A DNA stretch of 64,000 bases from Ferrimicrobium acidiphilum DSM 19497. Lineage in GTDB: Bacteria; Actinomycetota; Acidimicrobiia; Acidimicrobiales; Acidimicrobiaceae. The notes beneath the pieces are model-generated. The model was not told the DNA's origin. It saw only the letters and a program-made list of their open reading frames with translations, and searched no databases. A program made the translations under genes and the position numbers. The stretch spans positions 62,001 to 126,000 of the forward strand of contig NZ_JXUW01000005.1 in assembly GCF_000949255.1 (NCBI RefSeq). Reading direction: 5' to 3'. Numbering within the stretch: position 1 is the stretch's first letter; every line of letters starts with the position of its first letter. Positions 17,826 to 26,795 of the stretch are shown in pieces.

Positions 17826-18325
17826 ATGCGCGACTACGAGGCGTTCAAGGCCGAGGTGATCGAGAAGCTGAAAACTCGCATCGCTGAGTTGGTGGACCAG
17901 GATCGACTCATCGCAGAACTCCGCTGTGAGGTCGCAGAACTTAAGGGCCAACTCACACAACTCCGCCGTCTACTCGGGCGTTACCCGGCCCGCCATGACC
18001 GCATCGTCACTGCGGGCTTCGCCGCTAACCCTTTTTTTGACCCGGCGCCGGGCAAGAAGAGGTCCAAGGCTGCCAATCTGCTCGAATGCCTCAATAGTTA
18101 CCGTGGTGAGGTTCCGCGTTTTGGGACCAACGTCGCAACAGACTTCGACTATAACTAGAGTGAGCGTAATGTTCGTATCCTCACGTTACAGAACAAGATC
18201 TCAGGTGGTTGGCGATCCGAAGAAGGGACTCGAGCTTTAGTTCCGAGCACGCTCTTACCTCTCCACTACGAGAAAGCAGAGCCACAACGCAACGGAGGTC
18301 CTAACCCAGCTCTTTTGGGGACACT
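17826..18325 (+). pseudogene. IS66-family transposase relic
   Basis: The fragment begins with the coiled coil typical of IS66 TnpC (CEVAELKGQLTQLRRLLGR). It jumps, through an internal deletion near 17990, to the C-terminal region: AANLLECLNSYRGEVPRF, then DFDYN-stop-SERNVRIL, then LQNKISGGWRSEEG. The amber codon at 18156-18158 stands where the family has Gln or Leu (DNNQAERDIR). A 1-nt shift near 18234 is needed to read on into FRARSYLSTTRKQSHN and EVLTQLF. All are IS66 landmarks, so this is a dead, internally deleted copy. No terminal repeats were found. Confidence 0.75.
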
Positions 18326-19132
18326 GTTAGATGGCGACGACTGCCGGCCCGTGAACGACTACGAGAGAGATGCCTGATAGTAGCACGCCTTGACCCAGAT
18401 AAGCAACGCCTCAGCATGGGCCCCGATATCAAAGGGTGTGGGGTTGATGCCTACTCCTCAAGGGCCATGGAACAAGTGACTGGAACGTCTGCAAAGTAGA
18501 CGGGTCCTGTCCCGCGCAGCAAGGTTGGCGACCAGACCCGCTCCTCCTCGGGGGAGGCAGCGTCGGGGCGTGGTGAGCATACCGGAGCCTAACCACGTCA
18601 CTAGCCTCTGGCCTCTTCGTCGTGCTCATCGCCATCATGGCACCATCACCGGCTGCTGAGTGGTTGAGGGGCCTGAACGGTTACTCCGGTAAATCTATTC
18701 GGCAATCCATCTCGTTGTTCGCACGCCCACGGTGGCCTGCGAACAACTCGACCTGTGCTTCTGGCATGATTTTCAGGTTTGCGTACCCAGTTCATATAAA
18801 GATTTAAGGATTATGAGCCGGTGTCAAGAAGTCTATCTTTCGCTCGATAGAGGTGAACTTAACATTCAGGCTGGTTAGTTGTAGTCGCTGAACGATGGGC
18901 TTGGAGTCGAAAATGGTTCAAGTTCCTGTTGAGTTGTCCCGATGAAAGCGTAAGACCATAGAGCCTAATGGAGAGAGAGCAAACTGTCCACGTGGACCGC
19001 AACGCTAGTGGTGCTTTGAGGTCGTTGGAATATGGAACGCTAGGCTAGTTGTGGGCGTATCCGCAAGCGAGGCACGAGGGCAATTGTCTTCCTCAGGTCG
19101 ATTCTGCAAGGCTTCCTGAAAGGAGGCGGATC
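18326..19132. other. intergenic, no intact gene
   Basis: About 800 bp between the IS66 relic and the diguanylate cyclase gene. Short frames exist on both strands but none has a ribosome site or family-like content. The base composition is more AT-rich towards 18780-18960 than the flanking core genes. It probably contains decayed mobile DNA plus the promoter region of the next gene. Confidence 0.5.
18986..18997. promoter_or_regulatory. 12-bp perfect palindrome upstream of the diguanylate cyclase
   Basis: GTCCACGTGGAC is self-complementary and lies 135 bp before the TTG start at 19133. It could be an operator for a dimeric regulator; chance occurrence cannot be excluded. Confidence 0.2.
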
Positions 19133-20086
19133 TTGCTGTGGCAGTGGGGCATCGAGGATGAAAAGGCATGGAACCTCCATGTCGAGGGTATTAATGCGCT
19201 TTTTTCAGAGTGGGTGAGGCTAGCAACGAAGGCCGTAGAGGACGACGCTTCGTTATTCGGCGACTTATCGCTTGAGTTCCAAACGGCTGACTGGTTCCAT
19301 TCCCACTTGGAGGCATATCGATTAACGTTTTGCGCGTCTCCGGAGACTCCGGCCTCGCGTGATTCCGCACGTCGAGTTGGCTTTGCGCACATTTACGCTC
19401 ATGTCCCTCCGTCGGTTTACGTCGGACTGTACAACCTGATGTTCTCTGGCTATCATGCGTTGGAGGCGGATCCTCAAGCTCCCGATCTGCCACCGCTTCT
19501 TACGGTACGTCGGCGTTGGCTCTCCGACATGCAGACAGCATTAGATACGTATGCTTCCGCCCTAAGCGGTCTTGTGTCCTCGTGGAGTTCTTTGGCCTCG
19601 ATTGACCCATTAACGGGTACACTCAACCGTCGTGGACTATGGCAGCACATCACCTCTGATATAGCCAGTCCATCAAGTCCAGCCGCTTTCATCGTATGGG
19701 ATCTCGACCATTTCAAGACGATCAACGATAGGCATGGGCACCCTGAGGGGGATAGAGTCCTACAACAGTTGGCTGCGCTTGAGCGGAGGCAATCGCGAGT
19801 AAACGATGCTCTAGGAAGGTTGGGTGGTGATGAATTCGTCTGGTGGGCACCTGGCCTTCTCGATCGGGTTGCGTTGTGTGAGCGGATACAGGGATTTGCG
19901 AGAGTTTTGTATAGGCAAGAAGGTATGACGTTTTCCGCTGGCGTGGCTCGGTATCCCCTTGACGGCACAACGGCAGATCATCTATACGCAGCTGCGGATG
20001 CCGCCCTGTATCGCGCTAAGCATGCGGGCCGTCGGCGTTGGTGTATGGCTGGGACCGAAGCCGTCTATCCGACATTACGGAGTTGA
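19133..20086 (+). CDS. diguanylate cyclase with N-terminal globin-like sensor
   Basis: Makes cyclic di-GMP. The start is TTG 19133, with a perfect AAGGAGG 6 nt upstream; the frame is open to 19049. Residues 1-145 resemble a globin-coupled sensor, with ARRVGFAHIYAHVPPSVYVGLY matching the region around the proximal haem His (His86 here). Residues 155-310 are the GGDEF domain: SIDPLTGTLNRRGLW, FIVWDLDHFKTINDRHGH, and GGDEF itself at 231-235. RVND at 222-225 fits the RxxD inhibitory site, so product feedback is likely. Oxygen sensing through haem is inference. It is the only intact gene in the miaB-recA island. Confidence 0.8.
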   Translation: MLWQWGIEDEKAWNLHVEGINALFSEWVRLATKAVEDDASLFGDLSLEFQTADWFHSHLEAYRLTFCASPETPASRDSARRVGFAHIYAHVPPSVYVGLYNLMFSGYHALEADPQAPDLPPLLTVRRRWLSDMQTALDTYASALSGLVSSWSSLASIDPLTGTLNRRGLWQHITSDIASPSSPAAFIVWDLDHFKTINDRHGHPEGDRVLQQLAALERRQSRVNDALGRLGGDEFVWWAPGLLDRVALCERIQGFARVLYRQEGMTFSAGVARYPLDGTTADHLYAAADAALYRAKHAGRRRWCMAGTEAVYPTLRS

Positions 20087-20764
20087 GCGACTGAACTGAT
20101 GAGTTGCTGGCCGGACTTGTGGATGGATTACCGAGTCATAGTTCCATAAGATCAGCTTCCAGTACCGGCGCTCATGGGTCTGACGCGCTGCCCTCCAAGG
20201 GTGGTTGGTTCAAGCTGAAGGATGCGCACGTCGCTTAGGCGTTTTTGCGAGAGCAGCGGGTTTACCAATGGCGACTTGCGACTGTACCAGAGCACACATG
20301 ATGTCCAGCAACGCAAAACTGCCCGAGAATTGGAGTGCCTCAAGGTCCAAAGTCAATATGATCAACCAGCTTCAACCCGGGGTCTTCATGAGTCAAATCC
20401 CCGTAGGCATACGATAGCATCACGATAGATACCCAACTATTCATCGAACTGGGTGACCAGCTTGCGATCCGTCGGGGCATAATGATGCGATAGCCGCTAA
20501 GGTAGGTCATCACGAAGGGCAGATCCGCCGCCTCAACTAAGCCATCGGAGCCAAGACAAATTATCCCAAGGCAAGCCGACCCGCCCCCTCGGAAGCTGGT
20601 GTTGGCTATCCACTCGCAAGCTGGCATGGCAAAAACGTCGACAACCAACAACCTGCAGATCTGAAATTCGCGTCTCTATCTCCGTCGCATGAGTTGCCCT
20701 TGAAATTACACATTTATGTCAATGTCCGGACAAAGTCAATCAGATTGCACGAGGAGACAAGACA
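20087..20764. other. intergenic, no supported gene
   Basis: About 680 bp with only short overlapping frames on both strands. None matches a family I know. The palindrome TGTCCGGACA (20723-20732) lies just before a GAGGAG site and GTG 20765, so it may belong to the promoter of the decayed gene that follows. Confidence 0.4.
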
Positions 20765-21144
20765 GTGAAAGGACCGATGACGTTACTTGGTGGCGCAGTA
20801 TTAGATACCAGCACGACGCCCTTCGTAACACGGCCTGGAGTAGCTCCATGCGCAAGCACGCCGTCGCCTCTCAAGCCAGCAGTACAAGCTCGACTGGAGA
20901 GACTACCTCGCAACAGGTGCATCGGGCTAGGTGACCGCTGGTGCTGGCACAACTGCCTACGGCTCTGCGTCGTATAGCTCAAAGGTTGTCGGGTACACCA
21001 ACCATTGGCGGCGGTGGCGATTACCTGGTAGTTGCTGATGGCAGAATCTATACCTTGAACCAGGGCCCAGATGTGCGTGCAGTTTTGATGTCCGTCACCG
21101 TGCAATTACTTGGCCGTAGCTATGCACTATTGCATGTCCGCTAA
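20765..21144 (+). pseudogene. relic of a secreted repeat protein (GYWLVASDGG-type repeats)
   Basis: GTG 20765 has a GAGGAG site upstream, but the frame stops after 70 codons. Read across frames, the 3' half gives AYGSASYSSKVVGYT and then GGGGDYLVVADGRIYTL. That fits one unit of the repeats found in secreted actinobacterial proteins (FYGSAG...VVGMA.TP.GGGYWLVASDGGIF). At least two frame changes and a stop interrupt it. Assignment rests on this single repeat. Confidence 0.35.
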
Positions 21145-21346
21145 CACGGGTCGTCTCTAGCCGCTCGCCAGCAAACATCCGAGTTGCGCTGCAATGATCG
21201 CCAGCGAACAGCGCATCCGGGATCGTCTAGACATGACGAAGGCAGGTGGGCCAAGGATCACCGGACCAACCTGCCGATTCGCAAACTCATTATTTAGAGC
21301 AACGTATATCTAAAACCACATCTGCCTAAAGGACGATGACCGCGAC

Positions 21347-22399
21347 TTAGTTCGAGGTCTCCGAGAACGCCTCTTCATCGTCGGCTGGCAGCATCCCATG
21401 TGTCAGGCCATCGACTACTGTACCGTTCACCTTTTCGCGGATCTTCTGATCGAGTTCAGCCATCAACTGAGGATTCGCCGCCAGAAACGTCTTTACATTT
21501 TCCCGACCCTGGCCAAGCTGCTCACCCTCGTAGGTATACCATGAACCCGACTTCTTGATCAAGCCAAGCTCTACCCCTACGTCTAGAATCGAGCCCTCAC
21601 GTGAGATACCTTGACCGTACATGATATCGAACTCCGCCTGTCGAAACGGAGGCGCACACTTGTTCTTCACAACCTTGACCCGCGTGCGCGAACCAACCAT
21701 CTCGGTGCCGTCCTTGATGATCTCCACCTTACGGATATCGAGCCGAACCGATGAGTAGAACTTCAGTGCACGGCCACCCGGAGTCACCTCTGGGGAGCCA
21801 TACATCACACCGATCTTCTCGCGCAACTGATTGATGAAAATGGCAAGCGTGTTGGTGTGATTCAAATTAGCGGTGAGACGGCGCATCGCCTGCGACATGA
21901 GGCGCGCCTGCAGTCCCACATGTGCGTCTCCGATGTCGCCCTCGATCTCCGCGCGCGGTGTGAGTGCGGCGACCGAGTCTATGACGACAACATCGATCGA
22001 ACCTGACCTGATAAGGACATCACAGATCTCGAGCGCCTGCTCTCCATAGTCAGGTTGGGAGATAAGAAGACCATCGATATCGACACCTATCGCCTGGGCA
22101 TAAACCGGGTCGAGAGCATGCTCGGCATCGATGTAGGCGCAGTTACCGCCAATGCGCTGCGCCTCCGCTACCACATGCAAGGCAAGCGTCGACTTGCCTG
22201 AACTCTCTGGACCAAAAATCTCCACCACCCGTCCACGTGGAAGTCCTCCAACGCCGAGTGCAAGGTCGAGAGCCATCGCCCCAGTCGAGACCGACTCTAT
22301 CGCCATCTGCGGAGCCTCGCCCATCCGCATGATCGAACCCTTACCAAATTGCTTCTCAATCTGGGCGATAGCTATATCAAGTGCCTTATCCCGTTCCAC
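21347..22399 (-). CDS. recA: recombinase RecA
   Basis: RecA catalyses homologous strand exchange and triggers LexA cleavage. 350 residues: Walker [25 protein letters not shown] (Walker B), loop L1 and L2 regions ([38 protein letters not shown]), and an acidic C-terminal tail (DDEEAF). The GTG start has GAGGAGG upstream. It follows cinA, the common order; no recX follows, the downstream region being decayed DNA. A mycobacterial-type damage promoter lies directly upstream (22427-22449). Confidence 0.97.
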   Translation of the reverse strand: MERDKALDIAIAQIEKQFGKGSIMRMGEAPQMAIESVSTGAMALDLALGVGGLPRGRVVEIFGPESSGKSTLALHVVAEAQRIGGNCAYIDAEHALDPVYAQAIGVDIDGLLISQPDYGEQALEICDVLIRSGSIDVVVIDSVAALTPRAEIEGDIGDAHVGLQARLMSQAMRRLTANLNHTNTLAIFINQLREKIGVMYGSPEVTPGGRALKFYSSVRLDIRKVEIIKDGTEMVGSRTRVKVVKNKCAPPFRQAEFDIMYGQGISREGSILDVGVELGLIKKSGSWYTYEGEQLGQGRENVKTFLAANPQLMAELDQKIREKVNGTVVDGLTHGMLPADDEEAFSETSN

Positions 22400-22426
22400 A
22401 GTTCCTCCTCATCAACGCTTACCCAT

Positions 22427-22449
22427 AGACTAGATCGACGCTCTGACAA
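22427..22449 (-). promoter_or_regulatory. RecA-NDp-type (PafBC-dependent) DNA-damage promoter of recA
   Basis: On the minus strand TTGTCAGAG is followed by exactly 8 nt and TAGTCT. The published actinobacterial LexA-independent damage promoter is TTGTCRGTG-N8-TANNNT; this site has one mismatch (A for T) and correct spacing. It lies 28 nt upstream of the recA GTG. A weak SOS-box-like GATC-AAAT-GTAC (22453-22464) abuts its -35 side, so dual control is possible. Confidence 0.65.
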
Positions 22450-22553
22450 CTAGTACATTTGATCGCATACATTCTTACGCACACAACCTTGACACGCTAC
22501 TGAGCTTGGCTTGCCTCGTCATCAGACTCCAAGCAAGTACGGGCCTAGGCCGC

Positions 22554-23807
22554 TTAGAAAGCGGTAAAACCACGTCCAGAGCCACTCAACGTAAGTCGGA
22601 TCAAGTCGAGCGCGGTGGCCGTCGCGTAGGTACGTATCCTCTCACGATCTCCGAGCAACTGAACCTTTCGTGCCTCCGACCGCCCCCGATAGCTCATTCC
22701 AATCCAAACCGTACCAACGGGCTGGTCCTCAAGCATCTCTGGGCCAGCTACTCCGGTGGTCGCGATACCAATATCGCTACCGATCAGCCGTGCCACCCCC
22801 TCGGCCATCATTCGTGCTGCATCCTCAGACACCACCGAACTCGCCGTAACCCCGAGCAGCTGCTCTTTGACCGCTGTGGCATAACTCACCACGCCACCAC
22901 GGAACCACTCCGAAGCTCCAGGAACGCGCACGAGCTGGGAGGCCACCATCCCTCCGGTGAGCGACTCAGCCACAGCAATGCTGACGTGCTCGGCGATCGC
23001 TAGTCGAGCGACTACCGACTCGAGGGTATCCTCGTCAACCCCAAATACGTAGTCGCCAAGAAGTTGCCGGGCACGCTCCTCCTCGCGACCGAGCAGCTCA
23101 AGAGCCTCGCTCTCGCTGGCGGTACCGACGGTGAAGCGAACCTTAACTCCCTCGATTCCGGAGGCGAGAAAAGCAATGGTTACGTTTGAACCTTCAAGCT
23201 CATCGAAGCGCGGTGCCATCAACTCAGCTAGACGTGACTCTCCCAACCCCCAGGTTCGGAGCACTCGTGATCGAATGACGGTGGCGTCGTTGCGTCGAAG
23301 CCGCAACTCGGTTAGCACCTCGTTGGCGAGCATATCATCGAGTTCATATGGAACCCCAGGGAGGGCGAATATAACCTTGTCCCCTACAGGAACGATCAAA
23401 CCAGGCGCCGTGCCTTTGCGCTGCTCTATGACGGTCGCACCCTCTGGAACCATCGCCTGCCGGTAGTTGTTAGCTGACATCGGGCGACCTCTGGCGGCAA
23501 AAAGCTCCTCAATAACGGAGCGCACACCGGGATCTTCGTGCAATCGCCGCCCAGATACCTCAGCAATCGCCTCCCTGGTGATATCGTCCTGGGTCGGCCC
23601 GAGCCCACCACTCGTGATGACGGCGTCAGCATCTTCGAGCGCGAGTCTGAGTGCAGCTACGATACGATCGTGATTGTCTCCCACCTTGAGTTGAAGGTAT
23701 GAGGAGAAGCCGTTCGCAGCCAGCGTCTGCCCAATTCGTGCGGAGTTCGAGTCTACGATCTGACCAAGCAATAGCTCGGTGCCAATCGCGACCACGGCTA
23801 CCTTCAA
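22554..23807 (-). CDS. cinA: CinA-family protein (nicotinamide-nucleotide amidase / ADP-ribose pyrophosphatase type)
   Basis: 417 residues with two domains. Residues 1-170 are the MoCF-like (COG1058) part: AIGTELLLGQIVDSNS, VITSGGLGPTQDDITREAIAE, FALPGVPYE. Residues 255-415 are the PncC amidase part: AVAESLTGGMVASQLVRVPG, FRGGVVSYATAVK, IGIATTGVAGP. Known members deamidate NMN to NaMN in pyridine nucleotide recycling and are often co-transcribed with recA, as here. The pgsA stop lies only 6 nt upstream of its start. Confidence 0.93.
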   Translation of the reverse strand: MKVAVVAIGTELLLGQIVDSNSARIGQTLAANGFSSYLQLKVGDNHDRIVAALRLALEDADAVITSGGLGPTQDDITREAIAEVSGRRLHEDPGVRSVIEELFAARGRPMSANNYRQAMVPEGATVIEQRKGTAPGLIVPVGDKVIFALPGVPYELDDMLANEVLTELRLRRNDATVIRSRVLRTWGLGESRLAELMAPRFDELEGSNVTIAFLASGIEGVKVRFTVGTASESEALELLGREEERARQLLGDYVFGVDEDTLESVVARLAIAEHVSIAVAESLTGGMVASQLVRVPGASEWFRGGVVSYATAVKEQLLGVTASSVVSEDAARMMAEGVARLIGSDIGIATTGVAGPEMLEDQPVGTVWIGMSYRGRSEARKVQLLGDRERIRTYATATALDLIRLTLSGSGRGFTAF

Positions 23808-23813
23808 CGAAGC

Positions 23814-24374
23814 CTACGCCTTGATGCTTTTGGAGTCAAAGAAGTACTGAACCGCACTCACGAGCGCAAGGGCCACGGCAATCCAGGCTAAAAAATTGAT
23901 GGCCGGGCGGTCATGCTCGCCAATGTAGGGAATAAGCGCGAGGCCAATAACGACAATCTGAACCAACATCTTCAATTTGCCGGGTATCCGCGCTGGAAGG
24001 CTCTTGCCAGACGCCAGCACCTGGGTACGATAGACCGACACAACAATCTCTCGAAGTCCCATGATGAGAATTGGCAGACCATCGACACGATGGAGGATAA
24101 ACAGAGCGCCAAAAGCTGCAAAGACCAGAATCTTATCGGCAAGTGGGTCCAGAAAAGCTCCAGAGCGCGTCACTCCCTGGCGACGAGCGATGTAGCCATC
24201 GGCACTATCAGAGAGTGCGAGACCAGCCCACAACCAAAATGGAACTATTGAGGTTGGAGAGGAGACAAGCAACACCACAAATACAGGCGCAAAGCATATC
24301 CGCAGCACCGTAATGGCATTCGCGGGCGTTGCTATGGCAGAGGGACCATAGATAAGGCGCTGTGGACTAGACAT
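23814..24374 (-). CDS. pgsA: CDP-diacylglycerol--glycerol-3-phosphate 3-phosphatidyltransferase
   Basis: Integral membrane CDP-alcohol phosphatidyltransferase of 186 residues. The family motif is clear: DSADGYIARRQGVTRSGAFL, then DPLADK, supplying the Asp ligands for the metal pair. About five or six membrane helices follow. PgsA makes phosphatidylglycerophosphate, though actinobacterial paralogues can use other alcohols, so the acceptor is inferred. CdsA, which makes its CDP-diacylglycerol substrate, is encoded at 48-50 kb. Confidence 0.85.
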   Translation of the reverse strand: MSSPQRLIYGPSAIATPANAITVLRICFAPVFVVLLVSSPTSIVPFWLWAGLALSDSADGYIARRQGVTRSGAFLDPLADKILVFAAFGALFILHRVDGLPILIMGLREIVVSVYRTQVLASGKSLPARIPGKLKMLVQIVVIGLALIPYIGEHDRPAINFLAWIAVALALVSAVQYFFDSKSIKA

Positions 24375-24423
24375 CTGCGATCAGTTTACTAGCTTTACAC
24401 AGGGGATGTAGCGCATCAAGCGC

Positions 24424-25290
24424 TCACTTCTCGCCGAGAGTTATAAGACCTTCGAGATCAACAGCGAGCGAACGAACCCCGTAACCGAGTCCGCTCGAGT
24501 CCATCGCCTCCTCCACCCGTTGATGTACTCGTTCGACCCCATCGACATCGGTAAAGCCAACACAGATAGTGCCGGCACCTGACCACGACGCGCCTAAGCA
24601 TCCCGCCTCCAAAAGCATCGCCAGCAGTTGGCGTGATTCAGGAAAGGCAGCGGCGCGTGCCTCCTGGTGGAGTTGATCCTCAAAGAGCTCGGGGACTAGA
24701 TCCTCAACATGACCAAGCGATACCGCCAACAGTGCAGCACGAGAGAGGTTAAAAACCGCATCGCCAAACGAGACGGTCTTGGGCAAGAGTCGCCTCGCGG
24801 CCTCAGTCGTAAGCCGATCCGGAGGGATGATAACGACAAGCCTCAGCAGTGGATCGACAGCGATACGCCGAATCACCGGTCCGCTAGAGGCCACCAGCGC
24901 AGCCACTCCACCGCCATAGTATGAGGCAGCCACGTTTTCAGGATGACTCTCAAAGTCAAGGGCTACCCCCAGAGGATCAGGGTGACCAAGTGCAGCTGCG
25001 ACCCCTAAGGTCACCGCAGCCGAGGAACCGAGCCCTCGTGCAAGTGGTATCTCCGAATCGATGATCAATCCAACACGGTCGTGGCCGAGCACTTCGATCA
25101 CTAGTTGATGGATCAGATGGTTACCGACAACCGTCTCCGAGGATCCCTCGCCGTGCAGCTCAACCTCAAAGGAGTCTGCCTGATAAGCCTTAGCAGTCAG
25201 AAACAAAGGCACCGCAAGCGCCAATGTATCAAACCCCGGTCCTAGGTTCGCCGATGAACCTGGGACTCGGACACTCTTGAATCCCATCAC
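24424..25290 (-). CDS. thrB: homoserine kinase
   Basis: GHMP-family kinase phosphorylating homoserine for threonine synthesis. 288 residues: RVPGSSANLGPGFDTL at the N-terminus, the P-loop-like PLARGLGSSAAVTLG, the His-containing ESHPENVAAS, and the C-terminal GCLGASWSGAGTICVGF. AAGGGA precedes either GTG 25290 or ATG 25287. It is separated from hom and thrC, which are not in the window, and sits between a carboxypeptidase gene and pgsA, probably in one transcript. Confidence 0.9.
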   Translation of the reverse strand: MMGFKSVRVPGSSANLGPGFDTLALAVPLFLTAKAYQADSFEVELHGEGSSETVVGNHLIHQLVIEVLGHDRVGLIIDSEIPLARGLGSSAAVTLGVAAALGHPDPLGVALDFESHPENVAASYYGGGVAALVASSGPVIRRIAVDPLLRLVVIIPPDRLTTEAARRLLPKTVSFGDAVFNLSRAALLAVSLGHVEDLVPELFEDQLHQEARAAAFPESRQLLAMLLEAGCLGASWSGAGTICVGFTDVDGVERVHQRVEEAMDSSGLGYGVRSLAVDLEGLITLGEK

Positions 25291-25305
25291 GTCACATCCC
25301 TTGTA

Positions 25306-26571
25306 CTAGAAGTGGGTCAACCTCCACACAATCGACGGATGTGCGACGGCGTTGGCAACCTTCAACGGAACTATCTTAAGCTGCTCGCCCACGGTCAGGG
25401 TCGCAGTACCTACCTTGGCCCCCGCAGGCAGTCCATAGACCGACTTCACCAAAGTGGGTGTGAACGACTCCGATAGTCCCGGCCATCCGATCTCAGTCAC
25501 CGTCTCGGCTGCCACCACAGGATCAGGACGAGCACCGGGCACATCAAGATAGCCGACTACCTGTCCTTTACGTAGGACCGTCTCTTGCCGAGGAATCGAC
25601 TGCAGCGACTTGGCCATCGCCTTGCCGTCGTTGAGCGCATTCGTCAGCGGCTGCACCCCGCCCACGTCCAAAATGGTACCGAGGCCCAAGAGTTGTGACT
25701 GCCCTAGCTTGATCTGCGTAGCCATTGCAAAGTTTCCTGTCAGTATGGATCCGGTCTTTGCACCTACGATGTTGTCGTGACCGAGGACATAGTTTACGTT
25801 ATAGACCGTACCACAGACTGGCAGGGTCACCTGAGGCATCGACGCTATGTTGGCCAATACTGGATTCGCCATGAACTGGGCCTCGATCTTCAACTGGTCA
25901 CTGGGTGTGGAGAGCGTTGACGGAGTCACGCCACTCGGATCACCATAATGAGTATGGTGCAGCCCTAGGCTCTGGGCGTAGCTATTCATCTCAGTCACAA
26001 ACCGACTCACTGAGCCTGCATCCCATTGTGCCAACATGGTAGCTACGTTGTCTGCTGAAGGTATCAGCAGCAACTCAAGCAGCTGCTCTTCAGAGAGGAC
26101 CTCGCCTGGCTTAATCGCACCGACCGAATCTCCAGCATTCTTATCGTTTAGGTATATCTGATAGTCCGCATTGGTGATAGTCAACTTAGGACCACTCTCT
26201 CCAAGCGAGATCGGATGGGCCTTAAGCGTCAGCAGTGCGGTAGTCATCTTAGCGACCGACGCTATCTCCGTCTCGTGGATCGTTCCATGTTGGCCAAGGA
26301 GGCCGACACCCATGATCTCAGCAGCTGCCTCAGCCTTGGATGGCCACGCCACCGTCGGTGGTGTTCCCGGGATAGTGGAGGATGATGCGAGCGAAGGCGT
26401 ATAGGTCGGATTCGGGACTCCACGCACCAATTGGACGATCGATACCAGTCCTAAGATCAGGATCAGGACTAGAACAGCGACGAGAAGACGCCGAAACAAC
26501 ATCGTAGAATTCCGTCCGGAGTAACTCCGACGGCTACCCTTCGTCGACACCCACTGGTCACCGCGCGCCAT
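25306..26571 (-). CDS. D-alanyl-D-alanine carboxypeptidase (S11, penicillin-binding protein)
   Basis: 421 residues. A basic N-terminus and one anchor helix (LLVAVLVLILILGLVSIV) place the enzyme outside the membrane. Catalytic motifs: SVAK in EIASVAKMTTALL (SxxK), SADN (SxN) and KTG in VGAKTGSI. This is the DacA-like set for trimming the terminal D-Ala of peptidoglycan stem peptides. A C-terminal beta domain (LTVGEQLKIVPL) follows. Peptidoglycan with meso-diaminopimelate is consistent with the dap genes around it. Confidence 0.88.
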   Translation of the reverse strand: MARGDQWVSTKGSRRSYSGRNSTMLFRRLLVAVLVLILILGLVSIVQLVRGVPNPTYTPSLASSSTIPGTPPTVAWPSKAEAAAEIMGVGLLGQHGTIHETEIASVAKMTTALLTLKAHPISLGESGPKLTITNADYQIYLNDKNAGDSVGAIKPGEVLSEEQLLELLLIPSADNVATMLAQWDAGSVSRFVTEMNSYAQSLGLHHTHYGDPSGVTPSTLSTPSDQLKIEAQFMANPVLANIASMPQVTLPVCGTVYNVNYVLGHDNIVGAKTGSILTGNFAMATQIKLGQSQLLGLGTILDVGGVQPLTNALNDGKAMAKSLQSIPRQETVLRKGQVVGYLDVPGARPDPVVAAETVTEIGWPGLSESFTPTLVKSVYGLPAGAKVGTATLTVGEQLKIVPLKVANAVAHPSIVWRLTHF

Positions 26572-26723
26572 TCACGTCCTCCATTTTGTTCCGCCTGTAT
26601 GCGACTTGTCCGTACCTGTCAAGGCCAACCATCATAACCGCCTACAACCGCAATTTGGTGAGAGGAGCATGAATCTATCCGAGCGTTTTACCGAGCAGCA
26701 ACTAAGCGAACCGACAATACCTG

Positions 26724-26753
26724 GTGACATCCTCCCCGACCTTACGGACGGGG
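26724..26753. repeat. hairpin resembling an IS200/IS605 element end
   Basis: GTGACATCCTCCCCG leads into a hairpin with arms CCCCGaCC and GGaCGGGG around TTAC (26734-26753). TGACATCCTCCCC plus a GC hairpin is the usual look of IS200/IS605 (tnpB) right ends. No tnpA or tnpB remains nearby. Alternatively it is the 3' hairpin of ftsK, whose stop is 43 nt away, but no U-tract follows on the minus strand. Confidence 0.35.
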
Positions 26754-26795
26754 TCTTCCGGCAATCTTCGATAAACAAGCTCTACGACACTCAGA

